This document shows positions 8,386 through 17,364 of a DNA stretch of 64,000 nt, piece after piece. A program made the position numbers and the translations under genes. Where the stretch lies: positions 65,870-129,869 of the forward strand of contig NZ_JAGXJN010000020.1 in assembly GCF_019091455.1 (NCBI RefSeq), written 5' to 3'. Under the pieces are notes generated by a model, which searched no databases, was not told the origin of the DNA, and worked only from the letters and a program-made list of their open reading frames with translations. Source of the stretch: Chitinophaga sp. GbtcB8. Its GTDB lineage: Bacteria > Bacteroidota > Bacteroidia > Chitinophagales > Chitinophagaceae. The first letter of the stretch is position 1, and each line of letters starts with the position of its first letter.

Positions 8386-11145
8386 ATGATTGTTTTGTTT
8401 GAGCTTTTCCATCCCAAGAGACGTTTTAATGGCTTACTGGTACTGCTGCTGGCCTTTAGCCAGGCAGCAGCAGCGCAGCATACGGACACCAGGCAAACGC
8501 CTGCACGGGAGCGGATTCTGCTCAATGAAGGATGGAAATTTTACAGGTACGATCCCGCAACAACAGCAGATAGCCTGATCTATGATGTACGGCCCGAGAT
8601 CAAAGAAAGTAAGGACGATGGGCCAGCCGACGCAAGACCAACAGAAGCCGCCCGCATTGCAGCTACCCGCAGCATCCTCAAACCCTGGATCATGCCCACG
8701 GGAAATAATTTTATAAAAGATCATGCCAAAAGATATAAAAGGCCGGAGGGCAACCCCGGAGATAATTTTGCATTTGTTCAAAGCAATTTTAACGATCAAA
8801 CCTGGGAAACAGTAGACCTGCCGCATGACTGGGCTATTAAAGGACCTTTTTATAAAGGAGAGGGAACACCTGTTGGCGGAGGTATGGGCCGCCTGCCCGT
8901 GCAGGGCGTGGCATGGTACAGGAAGGCGATTGATATTCCTGCTGCAGATGCAGGCAAAAATATTTTTTTGGATGTGGATGGCGCTATGTCATATGCCATG
9001 GTTTGGCTGAATGGTAAGCTGGTGGGCGGCTGGCCCTATGGTTACGCTTCCTGGCGTGTAGACCTTACGCCTTATATTATCCCGGGCGCAAAAAATCAAC
9101 TGGCCATCCGGGTGGACAATCCCGCAAACTCCGCGCGATGGTACCCGGGTGCAGGCATTTACCGGAATGTGTGGCTGGTGAAAACAAACCCAGTGCATGT
9201 TGGCCAATGGGGCACCACTGTTATTACCCGCAGCATTTCCCCGGCAGCTGCCACCCTTGAGCTGAAAACAATCATCGATAACAATTCCGGAACAGCTGTA
9301 AATGCAGCTATAACTACGCAGGTATACCTTGCAAACACAGATGGGCGCAAAACCGGCCAGCCCATTGCACAGCTGCCGGCGCAGCAGGCAATGGTTCCAT
9401 CATCTGCCAGCGACACTGTTTCCGGAATGCTTACGATCCCGCATCCCGAATTATGGGGCCCCCTGCCACAACAAGTCCCGCATCGTTATGTTGCCATCAC
9501 CACCGTTTCCGCTAAGGGTAAGGTTCTGGATAAGTATGAAACTGTTTTTGGCATCCGTGATGTACGCTTTGATCCTGAAAAGGGCGTTTTCATTAATGGT
9601 GAGCGCATCAACATTCAGGGAGTTAACCAGCATCATGATCTTGGCGCGCTGGGCGCAGCATTTAATGAACGGGCCGCAGCGCGGCAGCTGATGCTGCTGC
9701 GTGAAATGGGCTGTAACGCTATTCGTATGTCGCACAACCCGCCGGCCCCGGAGCTCTTGAACTTAACAGACAAATTGGGCTTCCTGGTGATAGATGAAGT
9801 GTTTGATTCCTGGGAATTAAAGAAAACACCGCATGATTTTCACCTGATCTTTCCTGAATGGCATGAGCAGGATCTGCGCGCCATGATCCGCCGCGATCGC
9901 AACCATCCCTCCGTGATCATATGGAGCTTTGGTAATGAGGTAGGGGAGCAATACACCGGTGAAAAAGGCGCGGCAACAGCAAAGGAATTATATACCATTA
10001 CCAAAGAGGAAGATCCCGGCCGCCCCGCCACCATTGCCATGAATTACGCCAAACCTGATATGCCCATAACAGCAGTGCCGGACATTATAAGCCTGAACTA
10101 CCAGGGTGAGGGGATCCGCAATGGCGGCGCGTATGCAGGTTTAAAAGGTATCAGCACACCGCCGCTTTTTCCTGCCTTTCACAACAAGTTCCCGGGTAAG
10201 ATGATCCTGAGTACGGAGAATGCATCTGCTTTAAGCAGCCGCGGTGAATACCTGTTCCCTGTTTTTAGTGGCAACAGTGCGCCGGTAAGGGATACAATGG
10301 GCGGCAGCTCAAAAATACAGCAGGTGAGCGCCTATGAATTATACTCCGTGGATTTTGGTTCCTCTGCAGACAAAGTTTTTGCTACCATGGACCAGCATCC
10401 TTTTGTAGCAGGAGGTTTTGTATGGACCGGTTGGGATTACCTGGGTGAGCCTACACCTTATTATTCGGCCCGCAGCTCTTACAGCGGCATCATAGACCTG
10501 GCCGGGTTTAAAAAAGACCGTTTCTATCTTTATCAATCTTATTGGCGCCCGGACCTGCCAATGGCGCATCTTTTGCCGCATTGGAACTGGCCCGGCCGCA
10601 TAGGCCAGGTTACGCCGGTGCACGTATTTACTTCCGGTGATGAGGCTGAATTATTTCTCAACGGGAAATCCCTTGGCAAAAAGAAAAAGGGATTGCATGA
10701 ATACCGTATCCGCTGGGATGATGTAAAGTATACCCCGGGTGAGCTGAAGGTAGTGGCATATAAAAATGGTAAGCAATGGGCGGAAGATATAGTTAAAACA
10801 ACAGGAACGGCCTTTCAGCTTAAACTGTCTGCAGACCATACCTCGCTTCAAACCAATGGCAGTGACCTTGCATTCATCACCGTACGGGTAACCGATAAGA
10901 ACGGGCTAATGGTACCGCAGGCTAAAAACCTGCTTAGCTTTTCCATTGAAGGGCCTGGGGAGATTGTAGCAACAGATAATGGCGATGCATCCAGCCTTGT
11001 ATCATTTGCTTCAACGGAGCGGGAGGCCTTTAATGGCTTATGCCTGCTGATCGTTCGTGCAAAACGCGGCATGCCGGGAGCTATAAAGATAAAAGCGAAG
11101 TCTGTTGGATTGCAGGGGGCAGAAATTTTATTAACAGGCAAATAA
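8386..11145 (+). CDS. GH2-family glycoside hydrolase (beta-galactosidase-like), secreted
   Basis: 919 residues from the ATG at 8386. An upstream in-frame ATG at 8290 would place the start inside the operator region, so I reject it. A signal peptide ends in AAAAQH. Domains in order: sugar-binding jelly roll (WETVDLPHDWAIKGPF, AWYRKAIDIP), immunoglobulin-like linker, TIM barrel (FINGERINIQGVNQHHD, RMSHNPPAPELL), then DUF4982-like and Ig-like C-terminal domains (TPVHVFTSGDEAELFLNGKS). The general acid/base is E518 in SFGNE and the nucleophile is E611 in LSTENAS. The family includes beta-galactosidases, beta-glucuronidases and others, so the exact sugar is unclear. It is divergent from lacI, sharing its operator, and is therefore likely part of the same regulon as the GH67/SusCD genes. 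Confidence 0.92.
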   Translation: MIVLFELFHPKRRFNGLLVLLLAFSQAAAAQHTDTRQTPARERILLNEGWKFYRYDPATTADSLIYDVRPEIKESKDDGPADARPTEAARIAATRSILKPWIMPTGNNFIKDHAKRYKRPEGNPGDNFAFVQSNFNDQTWETVDLPHDWAIKGPFYKGEGTPVGGGMGRLPVQGVAWYRKAIDIPAADAGKNIFLDVDGAMSYAMVWLNGKLVGGWPYGYASWRVDLTPYIIPGAKNQLAIRVDNPANSARWYPGAGIYRNVWLVKTNPVHVGQWGTTVITRSISPAAATLELKTIIDNNSGTAVNAAITTQVYLANTDGRKTGQPIAQLPAQQAMVPSSASDTVSGMLTIPHPELWGPLPQQVPHRYVAITTVSAKGKVLDKYETVFGIRDVRFDPEKGVFINGERINIQGVNQHHDLGALGAAFNERAAARQLMLLREMGCNAIRMSHNPPAPELLNLTDKLGFLVIDEVFDSWELKKTPHDFHLIFPEWHEQDLRAMIRRDRNHPSVIIWSFGNEVGEQYTGEKGAATAKELYTITKEEDPGRPATIAMNYAKPDMPITAVPDIISLNYQGEGIRNGGAYAGLKGISTPPLFPAFHNKFPGKMILSTENASALSSRGEYLFPVFSGNSAPVRDTMGGSSKIQQVSAYELYSVDFGSSADKVFATMDQHPFVAGGFVWTGWDYLGEPTPYYSARSSYSGIIDLAGFKKDRFYLYQSYWRPDLPMAHLLPHWNWPGRIGQVTPVHVFTSGDEAELFLNGKSLGKKKKGLHEYRIRWDDVKYTPGELKVVAYKNGKQWAEDIVKTTGTAFQLKLSADHTSLQTNGSDLAFITVRVTDKNGLMVPQAKNLLSFSIEGPGEIVATDNGDASSLVSFASTEREAFNGLCLLIVRAKRGMPGAIKIKAKSVGLQGAEILLTGK

Positions 11146-11281
11146 ACCGGCTTAAGTCCGTTTCAACCATGTTTTTGTCCGCTTCAGGGATAAACCATTT
11201 AACCGTATAACCATACACGTTTACCTTTGAGCTTATTAAGGTTTTTACAGTAGTGTAACAGTTGTAGGTTTTAACAAATTT

Positions 11282-11301
11282 GCCCGGTAGTCTTACCGGG
11301 C
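11282..11301. terminator. Hairpin terminator between convergent genes
   Basis: GCCCGGTA-gtct-TACCGGGC forms a perfect 8-bp stem with a 4-nt loop, followed on the plus strand by a T-rich GTTGTTGTTT. It lies 136 bp after the GH2 stop and ahead of the convergent SnoaL-like gene, so it may serve both. Confidence 0.6.
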
Positions 11302-11369
11302 GTTGTTGTTTATGCAGGCGTTTTTATCTTTTTTATGCCAGCTTGGGGGAAACCATAGCAGCGGCGGCG

Positions 11370-11759
11370 CTAATATTCCAGTTGGGATTGAATGCTCCTG
11401 GTATCGATCAGGGACCACACTTCAGCGATCTTTCCGCCTTTCAGCTGGTAAAAAACATGTTCTGAAAAAGAGATCTTTTTGCCGTTAGGGCGGAAGCCAA
11501 GAAATTCGTCTTGAGGTGTGCAGTCAAATTTTATCCGGCATGCAATAGTATCATCTTTAACAACAAGCAGGTGTACATCAAAGTACAGATCCGGTATCGC
11601 AGCAATATCCCCGGCAATGAGGTTTTGATAGTCAGTGCGTGTCATTGCTTCGCCGTTATAGGTCAGCTTTTCCTGAACAAATTCACTAAGATCATCCAGG
11701 CGGCGCTCATTCAGAAAACTGATATAACGCAGGTAATGTGCTTCGTTTGCTGTTGCCAT
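11370..11759 (-). CDS. SnoaL-like / ester cyclase-type NTF2-fold protein
   Basis: 129 residues. The sequence follows the SnoaL-like pattern: an N-terminal helix (ANEAHYLRYISFLNERRLDDL), VQEKLTYNGEAMTRTDYQNLIAGDIAAIPDLYFDVHLLVVKDDTIACRI-type strands, and a C-terminal GKIAEVWSLIDTRSIQSQL. Such proteins form a cone-shaped NTF2 fold that can isomerise or hydrolyse small molecules, but many have no known substrate. It is cytoplasmic (no signal peptide) and monocistronic. Function beyond the fold cannot be read from context. Confidence 0.8.
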   Translation of the reverse strand: MATANEAHYLRYISFLNERRLDDLSEFVQEKLTYNGEAMTRTDYQNLIAGDIAAIPDLYFDVHLLVVKDDTIACRIKFDCTPQDEFLGFRPNGKKISFSEHVFYQLKGGKIAEVWSLIDTRSIQSQLEY

Positions 11760-11884
11760 GATCAGAGGTTTAATTTTGAATAATAAACTTTGATCACAAA
11801 CATCAGACCATAGCAGTTATGGTTAACCATATTGAATGATCCGGGCTTTTCAGTGTTCATTTTTGAGCGCTATTCCAGGTATTA

Positions 11885-12307
11885 TTACATATTAGTACCC
11901 CTGACCACCAGTTTTTTGATATCAACAGGATTATTATTAACAAGCATTGTTTTGATTTCAACACCTTTGCTCAGATCTTCAGGCAATACTGCAACATTAC
12001 GCATGGCTTGCCCCTGGTAGAGATTTGGATAGAGCTTGAAAACTACCTGCTTAAGCGTATCGGGGCTATTATTCGTGTAATCAACAGCTACATTCCCTGA
12101 CAGTACATTTGTAATTGGATCAAATGTTACCCTGATCATGTAGCTTCCTTTGTTTTGCCAGTAGGCTTTGCCGGGGGATCCACTGGCATCCCGGGTGTGT
12201 TCCAGGTAAGCCTTTTTAAAATTGACGGCAACGGGCAGCTGCTGCTGTCCCATTGCCATAGTAATACCCAGAACGGTGAAAAGAAAAGTAAGGCTGAAAT
12301 AATGCAT
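11885..12307 (-). pseudogene. N-terminal fragment of an M1-type metallopeptidase
   Basis: 140 residues with a signal peptide (ending MAMGQQQ). The body resembles the start of secreted Bacteroidota M1 peptidases: YWQNKGSYMIRVTFDPITN, LSGNVAVDYTNNSPDTLKQVVFKLYPN. In full-length relatives this beta-sandwich is followed by a HExxH catalytic domain; here the frame ends in TAA after VVRGTNM, and no continuation is visible in the 125 bp to the next gene. I call it a truncated remnant, though a free-standing beta-sandwich protein cannot be excluded. The family match is from memory of sequence pattern, not a search. Confidence 0.6.
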
Positions 12308-12435
12308 GGACTTTAAAGATACGGATTGCCAATCCGTAATTCAAACTGTCCGTGACCGGCCGCCGGTTACCCGTATCCGTAACAGCTACCTAAAACTTTT
12401 GCTGATACGCCTGGTTCAAAACAGTTTCTGGCGCC

Positions 12436-15400
12436 TCATTCCGAAGCCTCCGTTTTAAACGCGGTATTCAATACAATCATTAACGATGCGCCTTGCCGGG
12501 CTTTCGGGTTGCTGAATACAAGGTATATATCATGTACGCCTTCCGTGGGCGTAACTTCCAGCGGTACCGCTTTCCCTGCAAAGCTTAGCGCGCCGCCGCC
12601 TGCATCGCCTATAAACGCCGTTTGGCCAAGCAGCTTCCCGTCGGGCGCATCTGCATGTAATTCAATAATACCTCCTGCTGCATTCAGCTGCGCTTTGGGG
12701 GCCATGGCGGTTATATCAATGCGTTTAACAGCAGTGAGGTCAATTTGTTTTAAGCCGATATAGCTGCCGGATTTTGAAGGGATAACAAAGTTATTGCCTT
12801 CATAGCTCATCTTGGTGGCGTCTGTTACTACATCATACTTTGTAGGATTAATATCCGGGCTGCGCAAGGTAAACGCTCCTTCAGCCGGGATACCAGGCAG
12901 GCCATTGGAGCCTTTATCTGTATAGGCTGCACGGAAAAGATACATACCCTGGCCTTTATCATTGGGTTGCTGTTTGGTGGTATAAGTACCTTCCACCGGC
13001 AGCGATCTTACTTTGGGTTTGGGCTGTGAAAGGCTCAGGATATACTTCACCATTTCTGCAGCATCTTCTGCAGCAAGCTGTGGATGCGCCGCCATCGGCA
13101 CATCGCCCCAAACGCCTTTTCCGCCGGAGATCACCTTCCTGGTTAATTTTTCTACTGCATTTGTATTACTCTTATATTTTGCAGAAACTGCGAAATAGGA
13201 GGGCCCAATGGATTTTTTATAATCTCCATGGCAGGTCCGGCAATCGCTGGCCTGGATAAGCTTCAGGCCTTTTCTTACATTCACGGTTTCATCTGCAGTA
13301 CGGTGGCCCTGTACAATTTCTGCTTTATCAAAACCTTCTGCCAGGTAATCTATATTCACCACTACCTGCGATGGTTTTATTTTCGCATTGGCCAGGGAAC
13401 CATCTTCCTTATCTTTTACTTCTACCTGGTAGTGATAAGTTTTGTTGGGAACGTAAAAGGTTTTGTTGCTCTTACCAATGTCAAAGGATACCACCGGCGG
13501 CTCATTACCTGCGGTTAGCTCCATAGATTGTGAGGACATGCCGCCCTTATTGTCAGACACGTTCAGCGTGGCTTTATATACCCCGGGCTTTGTAAGGGTA
13601 AGCGTTACATCCGGGTCGCTGATGGTTTTCGTATAACCGTTCTTAGAAGTGATCTTCCAGGAGTATTGTAAGGGATCCCCATCCGCATCTGTTGTTCCTT
13701 TGGAGGAAAGGCTTAGCGTAAAGGGAAGCGCACCGCCCATTTTGTCGGCATTGATGATTGTTTGCGGTTTCCTGTTGCCTGCATTGTATTCAATGCGTAT
13801 CAGTCTTGCATCATCATTGGCAGTAAACCAGCCGGTGCCATATTCAAGCATGTACAGGTCGCCATTGTCCGCAAACTCCATATCCACCGGGTTGCTGAAT
13901 TTATAGCTGGGCATCACCCTTTCCATAGAAACATAATGCCCGTCTTTATCCATGGTTACGGCCATGATCCAGCCACGCATCCATTCATAGATCAGTAATT
14001 TTCCATTATAATAAGAGGGAAAAGCATGCGCTGCATTTTTAAATGCATTGCTGTAAAACACCGGGCCGGCCATGGCGCTTCTGCCTCCTGTGCCTACCAG
14101 CGGAAAATCTTTGGATACGCCATAGGGATACCAGATAAAAGCATTTTGTGCCGGCGGCAGCTCTTTTAAACCGGTGTTGTTGGGTGAATTATTGACCGGC
14201 TTTAGCGGGTTAAATATTTCGCCGGGTTTATTAGCAGCAAAATCAAAATGGTTGTAGGGTTTGTTGTCTCCTACAAAATAGGGCCAGCCGTAATTACCCG
14301 GTTTTTTTGCCTGCCCTATTTCATCCTGTCCTGCAGGGCCTTTCAGCGGGTCAGGATCATTTGCGTCCGGGCCTACTTCTCCCCAGTAGAGTGTGCCTGA
14401 TGTTTGATCAACAGAGATCCTGAAGGGGTTCCTGTTTCCCATCACAAATATTTCCGGCCTTGTTTTACTGGTTCCTTTTGGGAAAAGATTGCCCTCAGGG
14501 ATCGTGTAAGTACCTTCAGGCTGTGGTGTAATGCGTAAGATCTTTCCACGCAGGTCGTTGGTATTGGCGGAGGATTTTTGTGCATCCCAGGGAAATGCTC
14601 CTGGCCGTTCATCAATGGGGGCATAGGCCGTGGCCCTTGGGCTGGTATTATCACCTGTTGATAAGTAAAGGTTCCCTTGTTTGTCCCAGGCAATAGAACC
14701 GCCGGTATGGCAGCATTGTTCCCGCTGGGTGGGTACTTCCAGCATTACTTTTTTCGACTGCATATCCAGCACATCACCCTTCAGCGTGTAACGTGTTAAA
14801 ACGTTGGCAGATTTTACAGGGTCGGAGTAATACAGGTAGATCCAGTGATTCCTGGCAAAATTGGGGTCTTTGTTTAATCCCAGCAAGCCATCTTCCGCCT
14901 CTGATACCTTGCCCTCTTTGTCTTTATATTTTGTGCTTACGGCAATGGTTGCAATGGCTTTAAGCTGTTTGGTCTTTATGTTATAAAGCTTTACAGCGCC
15001 ATGCCTTTCAATGAATAAAATGCGCCCGTCATTTAACACGCTCAGCTCCATGGGTTCGTTCAGCTTTTCGGCAAGCACCACTTTTGAAAAACGGTTTTCT
15101 TCCGGTTTTGCTTTTGAATAATCCAATGCAGCAGGTTTGTCGCCACCCATTACATAATGTAATCCTTCCCATACATGATCTAAGAACAGCGGTTCAGCAT
15201 AGGTTTCATTGGTATGCCCCATGTTGGTGTAAAAAGAACGGCCACCGTCAAAATCATGGTACCAGCTCATAGGATGGTTAGCCCCGTTCTTGCCGCCACG
15301 GTAGGAGGTTTCATCGATCTTAACCAGCACATGTATGGTAGTGTCAATTTGTTTGAAGCTGTAAAACTCATCGCTGCGTTCAAACTGCTCCGGCATTCCT

Positions 15401-15891
15401 TTGGTAGCAAAGCTGTTCTGATCCGTTACATAATATTTTCCTTTCTGCACATTATCCGGCATGGGATGATCCAGGAAATAAGCGCCCACCAGCCTTCCGT
15501 ACCAGGGCCATTCATATTCGCAATCTGCTGCGGCATGGATGCCAAGGTAACCGCCACCAGCCTGTATGTACCGTTCAAATTCCAGCTGCTGGGCATCATT
15601 CAATACATCACCGGTAGTGCTTAGGAATACTACGGCATTATACTTTTTCAGGGTGGCTGTAGTGAATTGTGCTGCATCTTCAGTAAAATCTACTGTGAAA
15701 CCTTTTTCAGCTGCCATTTTTGAAAAAGCTGCTTTTCCTGCATCAATGGATGGATGGCGGAACGCTTCTGTTTTGGAGAATACCAGCACACGCTGTGTTT
15801 GTGCATGGATAGCGTTCACTGAAAAGAGTATTAATGACAGAACAAAGGCAAAAGCATGCAGGGGCTTTTTTACTGCACCAGGTAGTTTCAT
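12436..15891 (-). CDS. Large secreted ThuA / PQQ-type sugar dehydrogenase / PKD / cytochrome c protein
   Basis: 1151 residues with a signal peptide (ending AIHAQ). The order is ThuA-like domain (about 32-245: RVLVFSKTEAFRHPSID, GGGYLGIHAAADCEYEWPWYG), glucose/sorbosone dehydrogenase-like six-blade propeller (about 265-690: HTGGSIAWDKQGNLYLSTGD, VMGNRNPFRISVD, GNYGWPYF), a PKD domain (SLSSKGTTDADGDPLQYSWKI), a c-type haem domain with CRTCH (about 890-960) and a C-terminal beta-sandwich carbohydrate-binding-like domain. ThuA is linked to trehalose/disaccharide 3-keto metabolism; the propeller family uses PQQ to oxidise sugars, and the haem domain could take the electrons. Proteins of this architecture are frequent in Bacteroidota and Planctomycetota, but the substrate is not established. 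Confidence 0.92.
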   Translation of the reverse strand: MKLPGAVKKPLHAFAFVLSLILFSVNAIHAQTQRVLVFSKTEAFRHPSIDAGKAAFSKMAAEKGFTVDFTEDAAQFTTATLKKYNAVVFLSTTGDVLNDAQQLEFERYIQAGGGYLGIHAAADCEYEWPWYGRLVGAYFLDHPMPDNVQKGKYYVTDQNSFATKGMPEQFERSDEFYSFKQIDTTIHVLVKIDETSYRGGKNGANHPMSWYHDFDGGRSFYTNMGHTNETYAEPLFLDHVWEGLHYVMGGDKPAALDYSKAKPEENRFSKVVLAEKLNEPMELSVLNDGRILFIERHGAVKLYNIKTKQLKAIATIAVSTKYKDKEGKVSEAEDGLLGLNKDPNFARNHWIYLYYSDPVKSANVLTRYTLKGDVLDMQSKKVMLEVPTQREQCCHTGGSIAWDKQGNLYLSTGDNTSPRATAYAPIDERPGAFPWDAQKSSANTNDLRGKILRITPQPEGTYTIPEGNLFPKGTSKTRPEIFVMGNRNPFRISVDQTSGTLYWGEVGPDANDPDPLKGPAGQDEIGQAKKPGNYGWPYFVGDNKPYNHFDFAANKPGEIFNPLKPVNNSPNNTGLKELPPAQNAFIWYPYGVSKDFPLVGTGGRSAMAGPVFYSNAFKNAAHAFPSYYNGKLLIYEWMRGWIMAVTMDKDGHYVSMERVMPSYKFSNPVDMEFADNGDLYMLEYGTGWFTANDDARLIRIEYNAGNRKPQTIINADKMGGALPFTLSLSSKGTTDADGDPLQYSWKITSKNGYTKTISDPDVTLTLTKPGVYKATLNVSDNKGGMSSQSMELTAGNEPPVVSFDIGKSNKTFYVPNKTYHYQVEVKDKEDGSLANAKIKPSQVVVNIDYLAEGFDKAEIVQGHRTADETVNVRKGLKLIQASDCRTCHGDYKKSIGPSYFAVSAKYKSNTNAVEKLTRKVISGGKGVWGDVPMAAHPQLAAEDAAEMVKYILSLSQPKPKVRSLPVEGTYTTKQQPNDKGQGMYLFRAAYTDKGSNGLPGIPAEGAFTLRSPDINPTKYDVVTDATKMSYEGNNFVIPSKSGSYIGLKQIDLTAVKRIDITAMAPKAQLNAAGGIIELHADAPDGKLLGQTAFIGDAGGGALSFAGKAVPLEVTPTEGVHDIYLVFSNPKARQGASLMIVLNTAFKTEASE

Positions 15892-15953
15892 AACTGTTAT
15901 TTTGAACGTGGTAATTTGGCTGTTGTGGCTAGTGGGCTTATTTTAGGGGGATG

Positions 15954-16325
15954 TTATTTCCGGCGTTCGCCTTCCGCATCAAACATATTCATAAGGCTTC
16001 CGGTTACATGGTCTTCATCTTTACGCGTTAAAAGAAGGTTTACATTATAACCCTGTGCAGTAAAGCTAAAGGCAATCTCATTATCCTTCAGTGTAACATC
16101 AGTAAGCTTTGATATTTCTGCACCGGTAGTATCTTGTGCCACGCCGGCAATGGAATCATTCTTTTGTTCCAGCAGGAACAGCATCCGGGCATCACCATTG
16201 GGCGTGCCTTTGAAAAGCACACTCCATTTACCGGCAAAATAATCAGCCCCGGCTTTAGATTGAGCGCCTGCATTTAAAACACCCAGGAGAAGGATCCCTG
16301 TTAGAATAATAGCTGTCTTTTTCAT
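15954..16325 (-). CDS. Small secreted protein of unknown function
   Basis: 123 residues. There is a clear signal peptide (MKKTAIILTGILLLGVLNAGAQ) and a mature part of about 100 residues that looks like a small beta-barrel or sandwich (GKWSVLFKGTPNGDARMLFLLEQKNDSIAGVAQDT, VTGSLMNMFDAEGERRK). I do not recognise a family with certainty; the alternating strands recall lipocalin-like or DUF4488-like periplasmic proteins. It lies 62 bp upstream of the ThuA/PQQ gene in the same direction and probably shares its transcript, so it may accompany that enzyme in the periplasm. Confidence 0.7.
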   Translation of the reverse strand: MKKTAIILTGILLLGVLNAGAQSKAGADYFAGKWSVLFKGTPNGDARMLFLLEQKNDSIAGVAQDTTGAEISKLTDVTLKDNEIAFSFTAQGYNVNLLLTRKDEDHVTGSLMNMFDAEGERRK

Positions 16326-16473
16326 TTGGTTAATTTATGGTTTATTAGAAGGGTTTAGTTAATTGTTAACAGGAAGGCCTGGCAGGGTAATCAGTGAATA
16401 TAGGCCAGGTACATTATTGTACGTGGAACTCCGGTGGCAGTCTATGGGTGCAAAACAACAAATACAACCTATA

Positions 16474-16492
16474 TTGTATCACTTTGATACAA
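16474..16492. promoter_or_regulatory. Perfect palindrome, probable NrtR/AraR-type operator
   Basis: TTGTATCACTTTGATACAA has two perfect 8-base arms separated by CTT. It lies between the divergent 15954-16325 gene and the Nudix-type regulator at 16586, about 94 bp ahead of the regulator. This is the classical position for a site of an autoregulated divergent regulator. Confidence 0.65.
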
Positions 16493-16585
16493 TAATAAGG
16501 ATTTTATGTTTTTTTCAAAAAAATATTTTCACTTACCTTAATTTAGTGGCAGTTAAGTAATGTTTCATGTAAACGACGGTTGAAT

Positions 16586-17353
16586 ATGGGGAACCAGAAT
16601 GAAGGGGGCGCTAAAGGGTTAAAAGAAGGGATCAGGGAGTTTATGGAAACCGCTCCAGCTATTTATATGCCCGGTCTTTCCGTGGACACGGTGATCTTTG
16701 GCTTTCACAATGACAAGCTGAAAGTTTTTTTGCTGCGTTTTGCCAATACACCCTACTTTATATTGCCAGGGGGATTTATTAAGAAAGAAGAGAACCTGGA
16801 CGATGCAGCCTTACGCATATTGCAGGAAAGAACAGGCCTGCAGGATATTTACCTGGAACAGTTTTATACTTCGGGCAATACCAGCCGCTCAAAAGAAACG
16901 GTTGCAAAAGAAGAGCTGCAGAAGATCATCGGCAAAGCGCAGTGGAGCAACTGGTTTGATCAGCGTTTTGTTTCTGTATGTTATTATGCCCTGATAGATG
17001 ATACAAAAGTAAAACCGGAAACAGAGATCTTCTTTACGGAGTTTAAATGGTTTGATGTGAATAAGCTCCCGAAGCTGATGTATGACCATGATCTTATTAT
17101 CAAAAAGGCGCTGAGCAGGCTGCAATCAGACCTGGATGAAAAGCTGGTAGGCTTTAACCTGATGAGTGAAACCTTCACCATGGGGCAATTACAGAAATTG
17201 TATGAGGCGGTGCATCAAAAGAAATTTGTACGTACCAATTTTCAGCGAAAGCTGCTAAGCCTGAATGTGCTGGAGCGCCTGGAAAAACAATACACGGGTA
17301 AAGCGCATAAAGCGCCTTTCCTGTACCGGTTTGTTACGGGGGAGAATGAGTAG
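16586..17353 (+). CDS. NrtR/AraR-type Nudix-domain transcriptional regulator
   Basis: 255 residues from the ATG at 16586; the TTG six bases earlier is less likely. The N-terminal half is a Nudix domain, but the Nudix box is degenerate: the usual RE..EE core reads RILQER, so the pyrophosphatase metal ligands are partly lost. The C-terminal part (TFTMGQLQKLYEAVHQKKFVRTNFQRKLLSLNVLERL) is the winged helix-turn-helix of NrtR-family regulators. In Bacteroidota such proteins include arabinose regulators (AraR). The neighbourhood contains GH43 and GH127 genes for arabinose-rich glycans, so an arabinose or pentose effector is plausible but unproven. It likely binds the palindrome at 16474-16492. Confidence 0.87.
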   Translation: MGNQNEGGAKGLKEGIREFMETAPAIYMPGLSVDTVIFGFHNDKLKVFLLRFANTPYFILPGGFIKKEENLDDAALRILQERTGLQDIYLEQFYTSGNTSRSKETVAKEELQKIIGKAQWSNWFDQRFVSVCYYALIDDTKVKPETEIFFTEFKWFDVNKLPKLMYDHDLIIKKALSRLQSDLDEKLVGFNLMSETFTMGQLQKLYEAVHQKKFVRTNFQRKLLSLNVLERLEKQYTGKAHKAPFLYRFVTGENE

Positions 17354-17364
17354 GGCAATAAATA

